A stretch of DNA of 64,000 nucleotides from an uncultured Photobacterium sp. (GTDB lineage: Bacteria; Pseudomonadota; Gammaproteobacteria; Enterobacterales; Vibrionaceae). Of the stretch, positions 1-10,103 are shown piece after piece (position 1 is the first letter of the stretch; each line of letters opens with the position of its first letter). Position numbers and translations under genes: made by a program. The stretch lies in NCBI RefSeq assembly GCF_947502415.1, contig NZ_CANMZV010000014.1, positions 62,001 to 126,000 on the forward strand. Direction: 5' to 3'. The notes beneath the pieces are model-generated. The model made no database searches. It saw only the letters and a program-made list of their open reading frames with translations, and was not told where the DNA came from.

Positions 1-1587
1 GCAGCTTTATATAACCGCTGCGTAACGGTACCTATCTATCCGACCAGTACCCCACAGCAAGCAGCATACATTATCAACAATGCTGATATCCGTATTCTGT
101 TTGTGGGCGAGCAGGCTCAGCATGACGCGGCGGTGGCAGTAGCCGCTGAATGTCCTCAGTTAGAGCGCATTGTTGTGATGTCTGATGAGGTTGAACTGGC
201 TGATCATCCACTGGTATGCCGCTACGATGATTTTGTTCAGCAAGGTTCTGAAGATATTCAGGCTGAGCTGGAGCAACGCCTTTCACAGACAGCGATGGAC
301 GATCTGTTCACTCTGATCTACACCTCAGGTACGACAGGCACTCCGAAAGGGGTGATGCTGGATTACGCCAATGTTGCGGGTCAGATTGAAGGTCATGATG
401 AAAAGTTGGCGCTGGATGAAGGTGATGTTTCGCTGTGTTTCCTGCCGTTGTCACATGTATTTGAGCGTGCTTGGACGTTTTATGTGCTGCACCGTGGTGG
501 TGTTAACTGCTACCTGTCTGATACCAATAAATTGCGTGAAACTCTGCTGGATGTGAAGCCAAATGTGATGTCCGCAGTGCCTCGCGTTTATGAGAAAATT
601 TACTCTGCCGTTCACGATAAAGTTTCTCGCGCACCGTTCCATCGCAAGGTGATGTTTACCTGGGCCGTTAACATGGGCGCCCGTATGGCGCTTTGCCATC
701 AGGAGCAGCGCAAGCCATCGCTGCTGCTTAAGAAGAGCTATAAGTTGGCCGATAAGCTGGTGCTGTCGAAGCTGCGTAAGATTTTGGGCGGTCAGATCAA
801 GTTCATGCCATGCGGTGGTGCCAAGCTCGATGAAAGCATTGGCCGTTTTTTTCATGCTATAGGTATCAATGTCAAGCTGGGCTATGGGATGACCGAAACT
901 ACTGCAACGGTTTCTTGTTGGGACGATGAGTGCTTCAACCCTGACTCTATCGGTATGCCGATGCCGGGTGCTGAAGTGATAATTGGTGAAAACAACGAAA
1001 TTTTAGTGCGTGGCCCGATGGTAATGCGTGGCTACTACAAGATGCCGGAAGAAACAGCTAAGAATTTCACTGAAGACGGTTTCCTGAAAACCGGTGACGC
1101 GGGTCATTTTGATGAAAATGGTAACCTGTTTATCACTGATCGCATCAAGGAGCTGATGAAGACATCAGGTGGTAAGTATATTGCGCCGCAGGTGATTGAA
1201 GGAGCTATTGGCAAAGACCACTTTATTGAGCAGATTGCGGTAATCGCGGATACTCGCAAGTTTGTCTCTGCGTTGATCGTACCGTGTTTTGAGACTCTGG
1301 AAGAGCATGCCCGCGAGCTGAATATCAAATACCAGGATCGCCTAGAGCTGGTGAAGCATAGTCAGATCCGTGAGTTGATCGAAAAGCGGGTGGTTGAACT
1401 GCAAAAAGATCTGGCTCGATTTGAACAGGTGAAGAAGTTTACTCTGTTGCCTATGGCTTTCTCGATGGATAAGGGGGAGCTGACCCCGACACAGAAGTTG
1501 CGTCGTAAGGTGATTCAGGATCGTTATCATCAGGAAATCGAGATGATGTACGAAGAGAGCCACAAGAGTTCGGTGAGCCAGCATTAA
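1..1587 (+). CDS. Long-chain acyl-CoA synthetase (AMP-binding), 5' end outside window
   Basis: The reading frame is open from base 1, so the true start lies before the window. It ends in TAA at 1585-1587. The ANL-superfamily phosphate-binding signature [10 protein letters not shown] is seen near bases 322-351. The GYGMTETTA adenylate-site motif follows near 880-905 and the [11 protein letters not shown] / [15 protein letters not shown] hinge region near 1090-1180. This is the FadD15-like long-chain fatty-acid ligase family, which activates fatty acids with ATP and CoA at the membrane. The position directly upstream of ilvIH matches Vibrio gene order as I recall it. Substrate chain length cannot be told from the sequence. 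A strong terminator follows. Confidence 0.93.
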   Translation, partial: AALYNRCVTVPIYPTSTPQQAAYIINNADIRILFVGEQAQHDAAVAVAAECPQLERIVVMSDEVELADHPLVCRYDDFVQQGSEDIQAELEQRLSQTAMDDLFTLIYTSGTTGTPKGVMLDYANVAGQIEGHDEKLALDEGDVSLCFLPLSHVFERAWTFYVLHRGGVNCYLSDTNKLRETLLDVKPNVMSAVPRVYEKIYSAVHDKVSRAPFHRKVMFTWAVNMGARMALCHQEQRKPSLLLKKSYKLADKLVLSKLRKILGGQIKFMPCGGAKLDESIGRFFHAIGINVKLGYGMTETTATVSCWDDECFNPDSIGMPMPGAEVIIGENNEILVRGPMVMRGYYKMPEETAKNFTEDGFLKTGDAGHFDENGNLFITDRIKELMKTSGGKYIAPQVIEGAIGKDHFIEQIAVIADTRKFVSALIVPCFETLEEHARELNIKYQDRLELVKHSQIRELIEKRVVELQKDLARFEQVKKFTLLPMAFSMDKGELTPTQKLRRKVIQDRYHQEIEMMYEESHKSSVSQH

Positions 1588-1626
1588 TTACAGGCTGATA
1601 CGCTTGCAGTCTTGAACATATCTATC

Positions 1627-1655
1627 AAAGGAGCCCTCAGGCTCCTTTGTTGTTT
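1627..1655 (+). terminator. Rho-independent terminator after acyl-CoA synthetase
   Basis: Perfect 9-bp stem AAAGGAGCC / GGCTCCTTT (1627-1635 and 1640-1648) with a 4-base loop, followed by a T-rich stretch. It lies 40 bases past the stop codon. Confidence 0.9.
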
Positions 1656-2209
1656 CTATACACCCGGTTTATGTTTTTCGGTTGCCTGATTACGTCAGAA
1701 CCGTACTATTTCCGCTCAAACCTTCCAGATGAATACTCTCATCGCTGTGCCATATACAGGTAATGATCTCTATTGCATAACCATCCAGCCGGATGAATAA
1801 AGGCAATATTATCTAGTGGCAGAGTAATAGTGTGAACTGACTCCAGCCGATAGACTTGATTGCTAAAAAGACGTTACAGTTGTTGCGGGTTACCGTTGTT
1901 TGTTATTTCAGGCGGCGGCTCACATAGTATGAAGAAGCAAGTTAGATTTCAATTTAGGCTAAAAGTAAGCCCTAACTATGTTATATCAGCCCGTATAGCT
2001 AATTGTTGTGGAGGAAGATACCTGAACCGGCCATAAACAGAATTGCTGTGCTACCCGTGCTGTCTGACGTACGTAAATGTAGTCGTGAATATTGCTATGA
2101 AATCACGATGTCCTCCTGTTTACGAATGTTGGTCAGGTTACAGCAGTTCGTTAATGTTCGGGAATAATTAGCTATATGGGATGATGTACACGACCTGGAG
2201 GCAAAAAAT
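1656..2209. other. Long intergenic leader region upstream of ilvI
   Basis: About 550 bases with no convincing gene. It is the upstream region of ilvIH, which in relatives is controlled by Lrp and leucine; I see AT-rich patches but no definite Lrp site. A 35-codon ORF starts with ATG at 1929 (MKKQVRFQ...) without a good ribosome-binding site and is probably chance. GGAGG at 2196-2200 is the ribosome-binding site for ilvI. I do not see a leucine-rich attenuator peptide. Confidence 0.5.
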
Positions 2210-3928
2210 ATGGAAATGTTGTCCGGCGCTGATATGGTCGTTCGATCAATGATCGATCAAGGCGTAAAACATATCTTCGGATATCCTGGCGGATCGGTGC
2301 TCGATATTTACGATGCGCTGCATGAGAAAAGCGATATCGAACACGTGCTCGTTCGTCATGAGCAGGCCGCGGTGCATATGGCTGATGGCTATGCCCGTGC
2401 GACGGGTGACGTCGGGGTGGTGCTGGTGACGTCGGGGCCTGGGGCAACCAATGCTATCACCGGTATTGCGACCGCCTATATGGACTCCATTCCTCTGGTT
2501 GTACTCTCTGGGCAGGTCATGAGTAACCTGATTGGTAATGATGCCTTTCAGGAGTGCGACATGGTGGGGATCTCCCGCCCGGTCGTGAAGCACAGCTTTC
2601 TGGTCAAGAACCCGGAAGATATTCCGGAGATCATTAAAAAAGCCTTCTATATTGCTGCCAGCGGCCGTCCTGGGCCTGTCGTAATTGATATCCCTAAAGA
2701 TATGCTGAATCCGGCTGACACTTATCCTTACAAGTACCCCGAGTCGATCGCGATGCGTTCCTATAGCCCGACCACACAGGGCCACAAGGGGCAGATTAAG
2801 CGGGGTGTCAGGGCATTGCTAACGGCGAAGAAGCCTGTACTTTATGTTGGCGGCGGGGCGATTATGTCCGATTGCGGTGAGCAAGTACTGAAACTTGCTG
2901 GGTCGCTGAATATTCCTGTGGTCAATACCCTTATGGGGCTGGGCGCTTTTCCGGGAACGCATAAGAACTACTTAGGTATGCTGGGGATGCATGGTACCTA
3001 TGAAGCCAATATGGCAATGCATAACTCTGATTTAATCTTCGGTATCGGAGTGCGGTTTGATGACCGTACGACCAACAATGTCGCGAAATATTGCCCGAAT
3101 GCGACCATCATGCACATTGATATCGACCCATCTTCTATTTCCAAGACAGTGGCGGTGGATATACCGATTGTCGGCTCGGCTGATACTGTACTAAACAGCA
3201 TGATCAAGCTATTGGATGAGCAGGGCGCGAGCAATGACGAGGAGGCTATCGATAGCTGGTGGAGTGAGATTGAATCATGGCGGGCACGCAAGTGCCTGAG
3301 CTACGACACCGGTAGTGAGCGTATCAAGCCACAGCAAGTCATTGAGGTTCTTTATAAGCTGACTAACGGTGATGCCTATGTGACTTCGGATGTAGGCCAA
3401 CACCAGATGTTTGCTGCACTGTACTATCCGTTTGATAAACCGCGCCGCTGGATCAATTCAGGTGGCTTGGGCACCATGGGCTTTGGCTTACCGGCGGCGA
3501 TGGGGGTGAAGTTTGCTTTGCCCGATGCCGAGGTTGTGTGTGTGACTGGTGACGGTAGTATTCAGATGAATATCCAGGAACTTTCGACGGCCTTGCAATA
3601 CGATATTCCGGTTAAGATCATCAACCTGAACAACCGCTTTCTGGGGATGGTGAAGCAGTGGCAGGATATGATTTATCAAGGGCGCCATTCCCATTCGTAC
3701 ATGGATTCGGTGCCGGATTTTGCCGCAATAGCAGAAGCTTACGGTCACGTCGGTGTACGGATTTCAGATCCGGCTAAGCTTGATAGCGAGCTGGAAAAAG
3801 CGTTGGCGATGAAAGATAAGCTGGTCTTTATTGATATCAGCGTTGATGAAACGGAGCACGTCTATCCGATGTTGATCCGTGGTGGCTCAATGAGCGAAAT
3901 GTGGCTAAGTAAAACGGAGAGAACATAA
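2210..3928 (+). CDS. ilvI: Acetolactate synthase large (catalytic) subunit
   Basis: 572 aa, the usual length for this enzyme. It joins two pyruvates (or pyruvate plus 2-oxobutyrate) to make the acetohydroxy-acid precursors of valine, leucine and isoleucine. The ThDP-activating glutamate lies in [15 protein letters not shown] (about residue 49). The ThDP/Mg motif GDGSIQMN...NLNN spans about residues 446-475, and the central FAD-type domain lies between. ATG at 2210 follows a GGAGG site 9 bases upstream. The stop overlaps the ilvH start by one base (TAATG), so the two are co-transcribed and probably translationally coupled. Confidence 0.97.
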   Translation: MEMLSGADMVVRSMIDQGVKHIFGYPGGSVLDIYDALHEKSDIEHVLVRHEQAAVHMADGYARATGDVGVVLVTSGPGATNAITGIATAYMDSIPLVVLSGQVMSNLIGNDAFQECDMVGISRPVVKHSFLVKNPEDIPEIIKKAFYIAASGRPGPVVIDIPKDMLNPADTYPYKYPESIAMRSYSPTTQGHKGQIKRGVRALLTAKKPVLYVGGGAIMSDCGEQVLKLAGSLNIPVVNTLMGLGAFPGTHKNYLGMLGMHGTYEANMAMHNSDLIFGIGVRFDDRTTNNVAKYCPNATIMHIDIDPSSISKTVAVDIPIVGSADTVLNSMIKLLDEQGASNDEEAIDSWWSEIESWRARKCLSYDTGSERIKPQQVIEVLYKLTNGDAYVTSDVGQHQMFAALYYPFDKPRRWINSGGLGTMGFGLPAAMGVKFALPDAEVVCVTGDGSIQMNIQELSTALQYDIPVKIINLNNRFLGMVKQWQDMIYQGRHSHSYMDSVPDFAAIAEAYGHVGVRISDPAKLDSELEKALAMKDKLVFIDISVDETEHVYPMLIRGGSMSEMWLSKTERT

Positions 3929-4425
3929 TGCGCAGGATTGTATCAGTACTACTTGAAAATGAATCAGGCGCATTATCACGGGTTGTCGGCTTGTTTTCCC
4001 AGCGGGGTTATAACATTGAATCACTGACAGTGGCTCCGACCGATGATCCGACTTTGTCGCGCCTGAATATTACTACCAATGTGGATGATGATGCTGCCCT
4101 TGAGCAGATAGAGAAGCAGTTACATAAGCTGATTGATATTCTTAAGGTCAGCAATGTTACCGAGACTGAGCATGTCGAGCGAGAGCTGATGCTGGTGAAG
4201 GTCAAGGCCAGCGGTTTTGCCCGGGCGGAGGTTAAGCGAACGGCTGATATTTTCCGGGGGCAGATTGTTGATGTGACCAGTCAGATTTATACCGTTCAGT
4301 TGGCGGGAACCAGTGATAAGCTGGATGCCTTTATTTCTGCGGTTGGAGAAGCAACGGAAATTGTCGAAGTCGCACGAAGCGGCGTGGTCGGTATGGCCCG
4401 TGGTGAACGGGCTTTAAAAGTTTAA
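3928..4425 (+). CDS. ilvH: Acetolactate synthase small (regulatory) subunit
   Basis: 165 aa, typical of IlvH. An N-terminal ACT domain (about residues 2-75, beginning RRIVSVLLENESGALSRVVG) binds valine for feedback inhibition. The C-terminal half is the second ferredoxin-like domain of the AHAS small subunit. It forms the holoenzyme with the IlvI subunit encoded immediately upstream, overlapping it by one base. A terminator follows 25 bases after the stop. Confidence 0.97.
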   Translation: MRRIVSVLLENESGALSRVVGLFSQRGYNIESLTVAPTDDPTLSRLNITTNVDDDAALEQIEKQLHKLIDILKVSNVTETEHVERELMLVKVKASGFARAEVKRTADIFRGQIVDVTSQIYTVQLAGTSDKLDAFISAVGEATEIVEVARSGVVGMARGERALKV

Positions 4426-4450
4426 AGCCTGCCATTACATAATTACTAGC

Positions 4451-4490
4451 AAGCCCGGCTCGGGGGATCCCTTAGCCGGGCTTATTCTTT
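4451..4490 (+). terminator. Terminator of ilvIH
   Basis: Perfect 10-bp stem AAGCCCGGCT (4451-4460) / AGCCGGGCTT (4474-4483) followed by ATTCTTT. Confidence 0.9.
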
Positions 4491-4513
4491 AGTTTGGTAT
4501 TAGACTAAAGTCT
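4487..4513. repeat. Short dyad with ATACCAAACT motif (copy 1)
   Basis: CTTTAGT (4487-4493) pairs with ACTAAAG (4504-4510), and the segment contains AGTTTGGTAT (4491-4500), the reverse complement of ATACCAAACT. The same 10-mer occurs in two other intergenic dyads in this window (19437 and 25497), which suggests a small dispersed repeat. Confidence 0.45.
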
Positions 4514-4633
4514 AATAGGCAGTAGTCCTGAAGTTTCCAGCTAGCAATGACAGGTTGTATTACCGTGGTGGTGGAGCGCAGGAAGGGTTTCGTCGCTGGC
4601 TGTACAGAGGCTGTGGGTAGTAGGAGTATGGCA

Positions 4634-4762
4634 ATGGCGAATAAATTCTTAGTACGGCTGATCACTCTTGTTCTGGTGATGCTGGGTTTTCACATCAGTG
4701 CGCTTTATTTCCTGTTGGCGGTGTTGTTGCTCAACACCCACCACAAAGAGATCTTTTGGTAA
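4634..4762 (+). CDS. Small hydrophobic membrane protein, 42 aa
   Basis: I do not recognise the family. Translation from ATG 4634 gives a 42-residue peptide with one hydrophobic segment (about residues 6-34) and a charged NTHHKEIFW tail, consistent with a single-span or hairpin inner-membrane miniprotein. The frame is open further upstream, but ATG 4634 has AGGAG at 4622-4626, seven bases away; the ATG at 4628 is too close to that site. The gene sits alone between the ilvIH terminator and a convergent regulator gene. It could be chance, but the transmembrane-like composition and the ribosome-binding site make it credible. Confidence 0.5.
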   Translation: MANKFLVRLITLVLVMLGFHISALYFLLAVLLLNTHHKEIFW

Positions 4763-4804
4763 CACTTTGCGAGGCGGGTGCGTATCTGGCTGCAGTCTTG
4801 GAAG

Positions 4805-5470
4805 TTAGAGGTAAGCCTTGATCATCTCGATAGCTCGCTGGGAGTGGCTGCCCAGTAGGGTGAGCGCTTGTTTGATATCCCGATTGAGAACAGCCTTCAT
4901 CATTTCTTCATGTTCATTGTTGTCGTGGTAACGCTCTTCGTATTGCCGAGTTCGGCATACCCAGATGTGGCGGTAACGTTCTATTTGTTCGTAGACTTCA
5001 CGGTAAAGATCCAGCATGACTGGTGACAGGCTGTCTTCGAGCAAAGCAAGGTGAAACTGGCTGTGGCGTTGTTCCCATTCGGCAAAGTTCACAACACTCG
5101 CAGCCGGGTTGATACGGCTAAGCTTGTGGAAGCTGGTCAGAATATTGAGCTCCCAGTCCTCATCGCCATTTTTAATCGCCCGCTCAAGCAGCACTTGAGA
5201 TAATAGTTGATTGGTTTCAAACAGATCTTCCAACTCGGTTACTGAAACAGAAGCGACCCAGCAGCCTTTTTGTGGCGTAAAGTTAACGTATTTTTTCCAT
5301 GATAGCTGGACCAGTGCTTCCCTGATAGGCGAAGCGCCAACGTTGTAGCGGGATTTTAAGTCTGCAACAACAAGTTTTTGTCCCGGAGCTAGTTCGCCGA
5401 GCAAGATGTCCTGTCGAATCATATCCATGACTTTGTTGGTCAGTGTGGGACTAGACACTGCATTCCTCAT
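4805..5470 (-). CDS. GntR/FadR-family transcriptional regulator (FCD domain)
   Basis: 221 aa. The N-terminal winged helix-turn-helix (about residues 10-70, with the GntR signature LKSRYNVGASPIREALVQL) is followed by an all-helical FCD ligand-binding domain (about 80-210). That domain contains E...H residues typical of metal-dependent acid binding. Members usually repress catabolic operons for organic acids or amino acids. The effector is unknown here, and no divergent target gene flanks it. GTG at 5458 has AGGA six bases upstream and could be the real start instead of ATG 5470. Confidence 0.85.
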   Translation of the reverse strand: MRNAVSSPTLTNKVMDMIRQDILLGELAPGQKLVVADLKSRYNVGASPIREALVQLSWKKYVNFTPQKGCWVASVSVTELEDLFETNQLLSQVLLERAIKNGDEDWELNILTSFHKLSRINPAASVVNFAEWEQRHSQFHLALLEDSLSPVMLDLYREVYEQIERYRHIWVCRTRQYEERYHDNNEHEEMMKAVLNRDIKQALTLLGSHSQRAIEMIKAYL

Positions 5471-5700
5471 TATTATTTGTTTTTGCTTTTGGCTGTTGCG
5501 CCAAAGGGAGGTGGTTCGAGAGCTGATTGCACCTCTAGAGTTGGAGCAGAGTTGTTAAGCGTATTAAAGCGCTTTGTTTCACAAGTAAGCGTTATACTCT
5601 GGAGGTATCATGCTGCCGGGTGAGTATACAGTTGAAGAAACAGAGGGGCGATAGATAAGCTGTGGATTTGTGAGTGGTGTTTCGCCTTGTGTAATCCGGG

Positions 5701-5738
5701 ATAAAAAAACGGGAGCCAGTTGGCTCCCGTTTTTGAAT
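5701..5738 (-). terminator. Terminator of pykF
   Basis: Inverted repeat AAAACGGGAGCC / GGCTCCCGTTTT around 5706-5734, just past the pykF stop on the minus strand. An A-run on the plus strand gives the U-run of the minus transcript. Confidence 0.88.
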
Positions 5739-5749
5739 CAGCTTACGGC

Positions 5750-7162
5750 TTACAGTACGTGTACAGAAGCAGTGTTAGTTGTGCCTGATGGTACTAGTGC
5801 GCCAGATACCATAACAACGATATCGCCTTTCGCGCCTAGGCCAGTTTCAAGAGCAAGCTCTTTACCGCGACCGTAGAATGCATCAGTGTTTTCGATAGAC
5901 TCAACAACTACTGGAGTTACACCTTTAGACAGAGCTAGCTGAGCTGCAGTCTTAGTGTTAGTTGTTACTGCAAGGATATTTGCAGTTGGGAAGTATTTAC
6001 GTACAGAACGTGCAGACTTACCAGCTTCAGTTGCAACAACAATTAGAGGAGCGCTTAGCTTCTCTGCAGTGTCTACCGCACCTTTACATACAGCTTCAGT
6101 GATGCGTAGGCGTGGGCTGTCTAGGCGAGAACCTAGTTCTGCTTTTAGGGCTGCATCAGTACGCTCACAGATCTGAGCCATGATAGTTACAGCTTCGATT
6201 GGGTATTTACCCTTCGCAGACTCACCAGATAGCATTACTGCATCAGTACCGTCCATGATTGCGTTCGCAACATCACCCGCTTCTGCACGAGTTGGACGTG
6301 GGTTCTTGATCATTGAATCAAGCATCTGAGTAGCAGTGATAACCACTTTACGGGCACGGTTACATTTCTCTATCATCATCTTCTGAGCGAAGATTACTTC
6401 TTCAACAGGGATTTCAACACCTAGGTCACCACGAGCAACCATGATGCCGTCAGAAGCTTCTAGGATAGCGTCGAAGTTATCAACACCTTCCTGGTTTTCG
6501 ATCTTAGAGATGATCTGGATGTTTTCGCCGCCGTTAGCATTTAGTAGCTCACGGATTTCTTTCACGTCTTCCGCTTTACGGATGAAAGAAGCAGCAACGA
6601 AGTCAACGCCTTGCTCACAACCGAACTTAAGGTCAGCTTTATCTTTTTCAGCAAGTGCAGGAAGCTTCACAGAAACGCCTGGTAGGTTAACACCTTTGTT
6701 TTCACCCAGGTCACCGTTGTTAAGTACTTTACACTTAACCTCAGTTTCTGTTGTTTCTAGTACTTCCATCTCGATTAGACCATCGTCAACCAGGATAGTG
6801 TTACCTTTAGTCAGGTCTTTAGCGAAACCAGGGTAAGTTACCGCCACGCGGTCTTGGTTACCGATAACAGAAGTATCTGTAGTGAAAGTGAACTCCTGGC
6901 CTGCAACCAGAGAAAAGTCTTGACCGTTTTCTAGCTTGATTGTACGGATCTCAGGACCTTTAGTATCAAGCAGGATAGCTAGTTGCTTGCCAGTTTCTGC
7001 CATTACATCACGCAGGTTGCTGATACGCTGACCGTGTTCAGCGAAGTCACCGTGCGAGAAGTTAAGACGCATTACGTTCATGCCAGCGTTAGCTAGCTTA
7101 GTTAGCATCTCTATTGATTCAGTTTTAGGTCCAATCGTACATACGATCTTAGTCTTTTTCAT
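5750..7162 (-). CDS. pykF: Pyruvate kinase, PykF type
   Basis: 470 aa, the length of enterobacterial PykF. It transfers phosphate from phosphoenolpyruvate to ADP as the last step of glycolysis. Seen in the sequence: the N-terminal [12 protein letters not shown] signature, the catalytic [14 protein letters not shown] region (about residues 217-231) and the [10 protein letters not shown] substrate-binding motif (about 242-251). A C-terminal effector-binding domain ends in [11 protein letters not shown]. The minus-strand ATG lies downstream of an AGGATTGTCTCCGG-type leader. The gene stands alone, with a terminator downstream and a long AT-rich upstream region. Confidence 0.96.
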   Translation of the reverse strand: MKKTKIVCTIGPKTESIEMLTKLANAGMNVMRLNFSHGDFAEHGQRISNLRDVMAETGKQLAILLDTKGPEIRTIKLENGQDFSLVAGQEFTFTTDTSVIGNQDRVAVTYPGFAKDLTKGNTILVDDGLIEMEVLETTETEVKCKVLNNGDLGENKGVNLPGVSVKLPALAEKDKADLKFGCEQGVDFVAASFIRKAEDVKEIRELLNANGGENIQIISKIENQEGVDNFDAILEASDGIMVARGDLGVEIPVEEVIFAQKMMIEKCNRARKVVITATQMLDSMIKNPRPTRAEAGDVANAIMDGTDAVMLSGESAKGKYPIEAVTIMAQICERTDAALKAELGSRLDSPRLRITEAVCKGAVDTAEKLSAPLIVVATEAGKSARSVRKYFPTANILAVTTNTKTAAQLALSKGVTPVVVESIENTDAFYGRGKELALETGLGAKGDIVVMVSGALVPSGTTNTASVHVL

Positions 7163-7952
7163 TGAGGATTGTCTCCGGACGAACTTTTACCCAAGGGAAA
7201 TTTGAATCACAGTGTTATACCTGAAAAAAGAAGTGCAATTATGTTGAAACACGCCTGCAAACTGAGGGGTAGATCAAATATTTGCAACTTCCTCTGACTG
7301 GTTGACGGTGATAATACAAATTTTTTACAAAAATATTGCCTTATGAAAGCATTGGTTGCTTTCATAAGGCAGCACTTGTACACATTTTTACCTTATCGAT
7401 TCCCTCCTAGGCATATTGCCATATAATCATGGCATGAATGTGTCGCCCTTACATAAAATTGTCCGGCAGACAAGCTAAGGATTATAGCACAGCCCAACTC
7501 TTTTATCACCTTGTGATAACATGCAAACTTTTTGCATGTCGTGCTAATTGAGGCTGAAATTATCTACATAATTCACAGAAAAGTTTTGTTATTTATCAAG
7601 AGATGGCGAATTTTTGCTGTAAATTGATTTATTTTTTGCCTCAAAATAAATCTGAGGTTTAATTGTTTCCGCTTGTAAACTTTTTGTTTCCAAATGTGTG
7701 CAATGTGTTTTTGGGGGAAATAGTCTGTTCTATCAGTAAGAATAAAAAGGTTCAGATATAAGATGGTTCAATAGTTTGTGTATTTATACCAACTAAAACA
7801 AAAGAACACCGTTGTGATGTTTTTATATTTTGTTTCTGGTCGGTATTTCAATTACTTGATATCTGCTTTCAATTACCTTGAAGTAAAACCGCTTTGATTA
7901 GAGCTGATTCTTATTCAACCTGAACCCGGGATAAGAATTTTGTGAGCCAGCT
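7163..7952. other. Long AT-rich intergenic region upstream of pykF with tandem dyads
   Basis: About 790 bases without a recognisable gene. It must hold the pykF promoter on the minus strand. Two abutting perfect dyads lie at 7503-7539 (annotated separately). A TATACCAACTAAAAC string near 7784-7798 resembles the dispersed ATACCAAACT repeat. The right end runs into IS remnants, so the original neighbour of pykF may have been lost. Confidence 0.5.
7503..7539. promoter_or_regulatory. Two abutting perfect operator-like dyads
   Basis: TTATCAC-CTT-GTGATAA (7503-7519) is immediately followed, sharing one base, by ACATGCAAA-CTT-TTTGCATGT (7519-7539). Both arms match perfectly, and both spacers are CTT. 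The arrangement looks like adjacent binding sites for dimeric regulators, but I cannot assign a regulator. It lies about 340 bases upstream of the pykF start. Confidence 0.5.
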
Positions 7953-8057
7953 ATGGACAAGTCAGTGGACTTATTTTGTCATGTTGATGATTTTTGACAA
8001 GTTTTCATACCTCAATGGCAAAAATTACAACTAGAAAATGGTGAAAGAAAGCGGAGC
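7953..8057 (+). pseudogene. IS982-family transposase, N-terminal remnant
   Basis: ATG at 7953 reads MDKSVDLFCHVDDF, then a TGA stop (7995-7997), then QVFIPQWQKLQLENGERKR in the same frame. This is the start of IS982-type transposases, where the residue at the stop is usually Cys, so a single TGC-to-TGA change is likely. Homology ends at about 8055, where an IS5-type sequence begins in another frame. It is a dead fragment. Confidence 0.7.
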
Positions 8058-8059
8058 AT

Positions 8060-8344
8060 TTAATTCCTCTTCGCACCGGTGCTGCTTATTGGGAGTATGG
8101 GCATCTAAGAAATCGTAGTGTTGCCAATCAACGCCTTTATGGTAGTAATGATCACTGGAAAAAGACGATTGGGTATCATAAACGCTCGATATTAGAAACT
8201 GCGATGTTCCGATATAAGCAGCTGATTAACCCGTCACTCACCTTACGAGATTATAATGCGCAAGTGGGCGAAACTTATGCATCAACCCGAGTATTAAATA
8301 AGCTCACAGGGCTAGATATGCCTATTACACGAAAAATCAGCTAA
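8060..8344 (+). pseudogene. IS5-family transposase, C-terminal remnant
   Basis: The frame from about 8060 to TAA 8342-8344 reads an IS5/IS4-superfamily transposase C-terminus. It includes YWEYGHLRNRSV, then YHKRSILETAMFRYKQL (which contains the third catalytic glutamate region), then LRDYNAQVGE and a C-terminal LDMPITRK. Roughly the last 95 residues remain. It is fused out of frame to the IS982 fragment on its left. TTGTTCAACAAAGTCC just downstream (about 8379-8394) resembles an IS5-group end. Confidence 0.75.
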
Positions 8345-8467
8345 ATACGGGAACAATCTGCCTCATTTTTGATTTGTTCAACAAAGTCCTCAATATGCGT
8401 TTTGCTCTATCTACTTTCTAAGGAACCTTGAGGAAAGTAAGCGTCTCATAAACCCACGGGGCGGTTA

Positions 8468-9405
8468 TTAATGTGAAAAGTTCCAGGGGAACAATGCATT
8501 GATATCCGGCTCTGGCTTGGCCTGCGCCTTCATGCAATGCACCAGGTAGTCATACACAATCAGGTCATTAGCCTTTGCCGTTTTAATGATGCTGTAGAGG
8601 ACAGCACTGGCATCAGTACCGCTTGGCGTATCGGCGAACAGTCAGTTTTTCATTGTCAATGATCAGAGGTTTTATTGCACGTCCAGCGCGATTTTTGTCG
8701 ATAGACAGGTGGTCATCTACCACATAGCGTATCAACTTTGGCCATTGCTCTAACGTGTACTTAATCGCTTTGCCTTACTGCCCCTGAGCCAATGACTTTT
8801 TGCTTGTTCAGCCACTGATAGAGGTCATCCAGCATCGGTTAGGCTCGCAGTTGCCTCTCGGCTAGGCGTTCTTCAACCGTAAATTTTTTCAGACGCGCTT
8901 CCAGCGCATAGAGCTTCTGGATTTTTGCCAGACCACATCCGCCTTGCCAGTTATACCTTTCCCAGGACTTTTTTGGCATCCATGAACTTACGGCGGGCAT
9001 GTACCATGCACCTTAGATGTTCAATCGTCTTTAAGGTATCATAAGCTTGGTAGCCACCAGTTTTCAAATAGCCGGAAAAGTCCCCCTGATAGTTAGCCGC
9101 GCACGCGCCAGCCCGATTATTTTGATAGTTGAACAATGCGATATTTCTGCCCCTGGCGGTGAGAAGTCGGGTGAGTCTGCCCCTGAACAGTAAACCCACA
9201 TATAACACTGTTTATTTTCCTTGGGGACATTCAGGGGATCCTCATCAGCCTGGATAACAACTGCTGTAATAACGGCGTAAAGGCCTCACTGGCCTGTTCA
9301 GCTGTTTTCTCGCACTGGCGGCAGCCGTATTTCGGCTGCACATACTTCAGTACTTTCAGTTGAGCGGGGATGAACTCGAGCTTTTCACTGATATCTTCGG
9401 TTCCT
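8468..9405 (-). pseudogene. IS66-family transposase (TnpC), degenerate
   Basis: Reading the minus strand in changing frames recovers TnpC pieces in order. They are EDISEKLEFIPAQLKVLKYVQPKYGCRQCEK at 9400-9300 (zinc-finger-like region), TRAGACA-like and SGYLKTGGYQAYDT then MVHARRKFMDAKK (ORF 8951-9208), and TPSGTDASAVLYSIIKTAKAN...DYLVHCMKAQ ending PWNFSH-stop at 8468. There are several frameshifts and a TGG-to-TGA nonsense change before LFADTPSG near 8640. The N-terminus is lost at the junction with the IS30 remnant. It is non-functional. Confidence 0.8.
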
Positions 9406-9410
9406 TAAGG

Positions 9411-9993
9411 GAAATATGATGATAAGCGTGCTGAAGGGCTATTTGAATGTGGTGATTATGGGGCGCTTACAAATAAAACGACTTTTACGTTCCAGTATCG
9501 TGACGGTGCCATGCTTATCTAAAGCAGTATCAATTTTCCAATCACCATATCGTTCTCGGCTACATACAATAGGTAGGCGCTCATCAATGTAACCGGCGTT
9601 CTTATTCGCTGGAATCTTGTCCTGTCTACCTCTTCGATATCTGCTCAGGACTCCAGTTGTTCTCAAATAATGGCTGGATGAATATTGTTCGCTTTGTTGG
9701 TATTTTGCACTCTCGGATTACTTGCGATTATATCTGAGTCACTTTGGGACAATAAATTTCCCCATCGCTGTATCTCTTTAACTCTCGATATACATACAGT
9801 ATAACGATGGCATTTTATTGTGTTAGCGATATCTGAAATAGAAATCCCCTGTTCCAAAAGGGCAGAAATCTGGTATATTCTCCTTTCGGTCAACTGCTGA
9901 TAACTCATGGTAGTACTGCTTGTTTCTTTGATGAGAAGAGCGTACCAATTTCGGCCATTGGCTTCCTCTTCTACACCTTCCCATGAGTGTCGC
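9411..9993 (-). pseudogene. IS30-family transposase, frameshifted remnant
   Basis: The N-terminal part (9663-9908, minus) reads MSYQQLTERRIYQISALLEQG with the helix-turn-helix typical of IS30. A second frame (9439-9666) carries LSRYRRGR...SIDERLPIV-like, RERYGDWKIDTALDKHG and TILERKSRF, the DDE-domain start of IS30 transposases. Internal deletion and frameshift separate them, and the C-terminus is missing. TGTCGCAGTTATTATCTGAA at about 9988-10007 may be the terminal repeat of this element. Confidence 0.78.
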
Positions 9994-10103
9994 AGTTATT
10001 ATCTGAAATCAGGTTTTACGCTAATATATTTAGATATTTAGCATATTATGATAAATTAATCAAAACGCTCATAATGATCCAACAAAGATATGAACTAAAA
10101 TAT

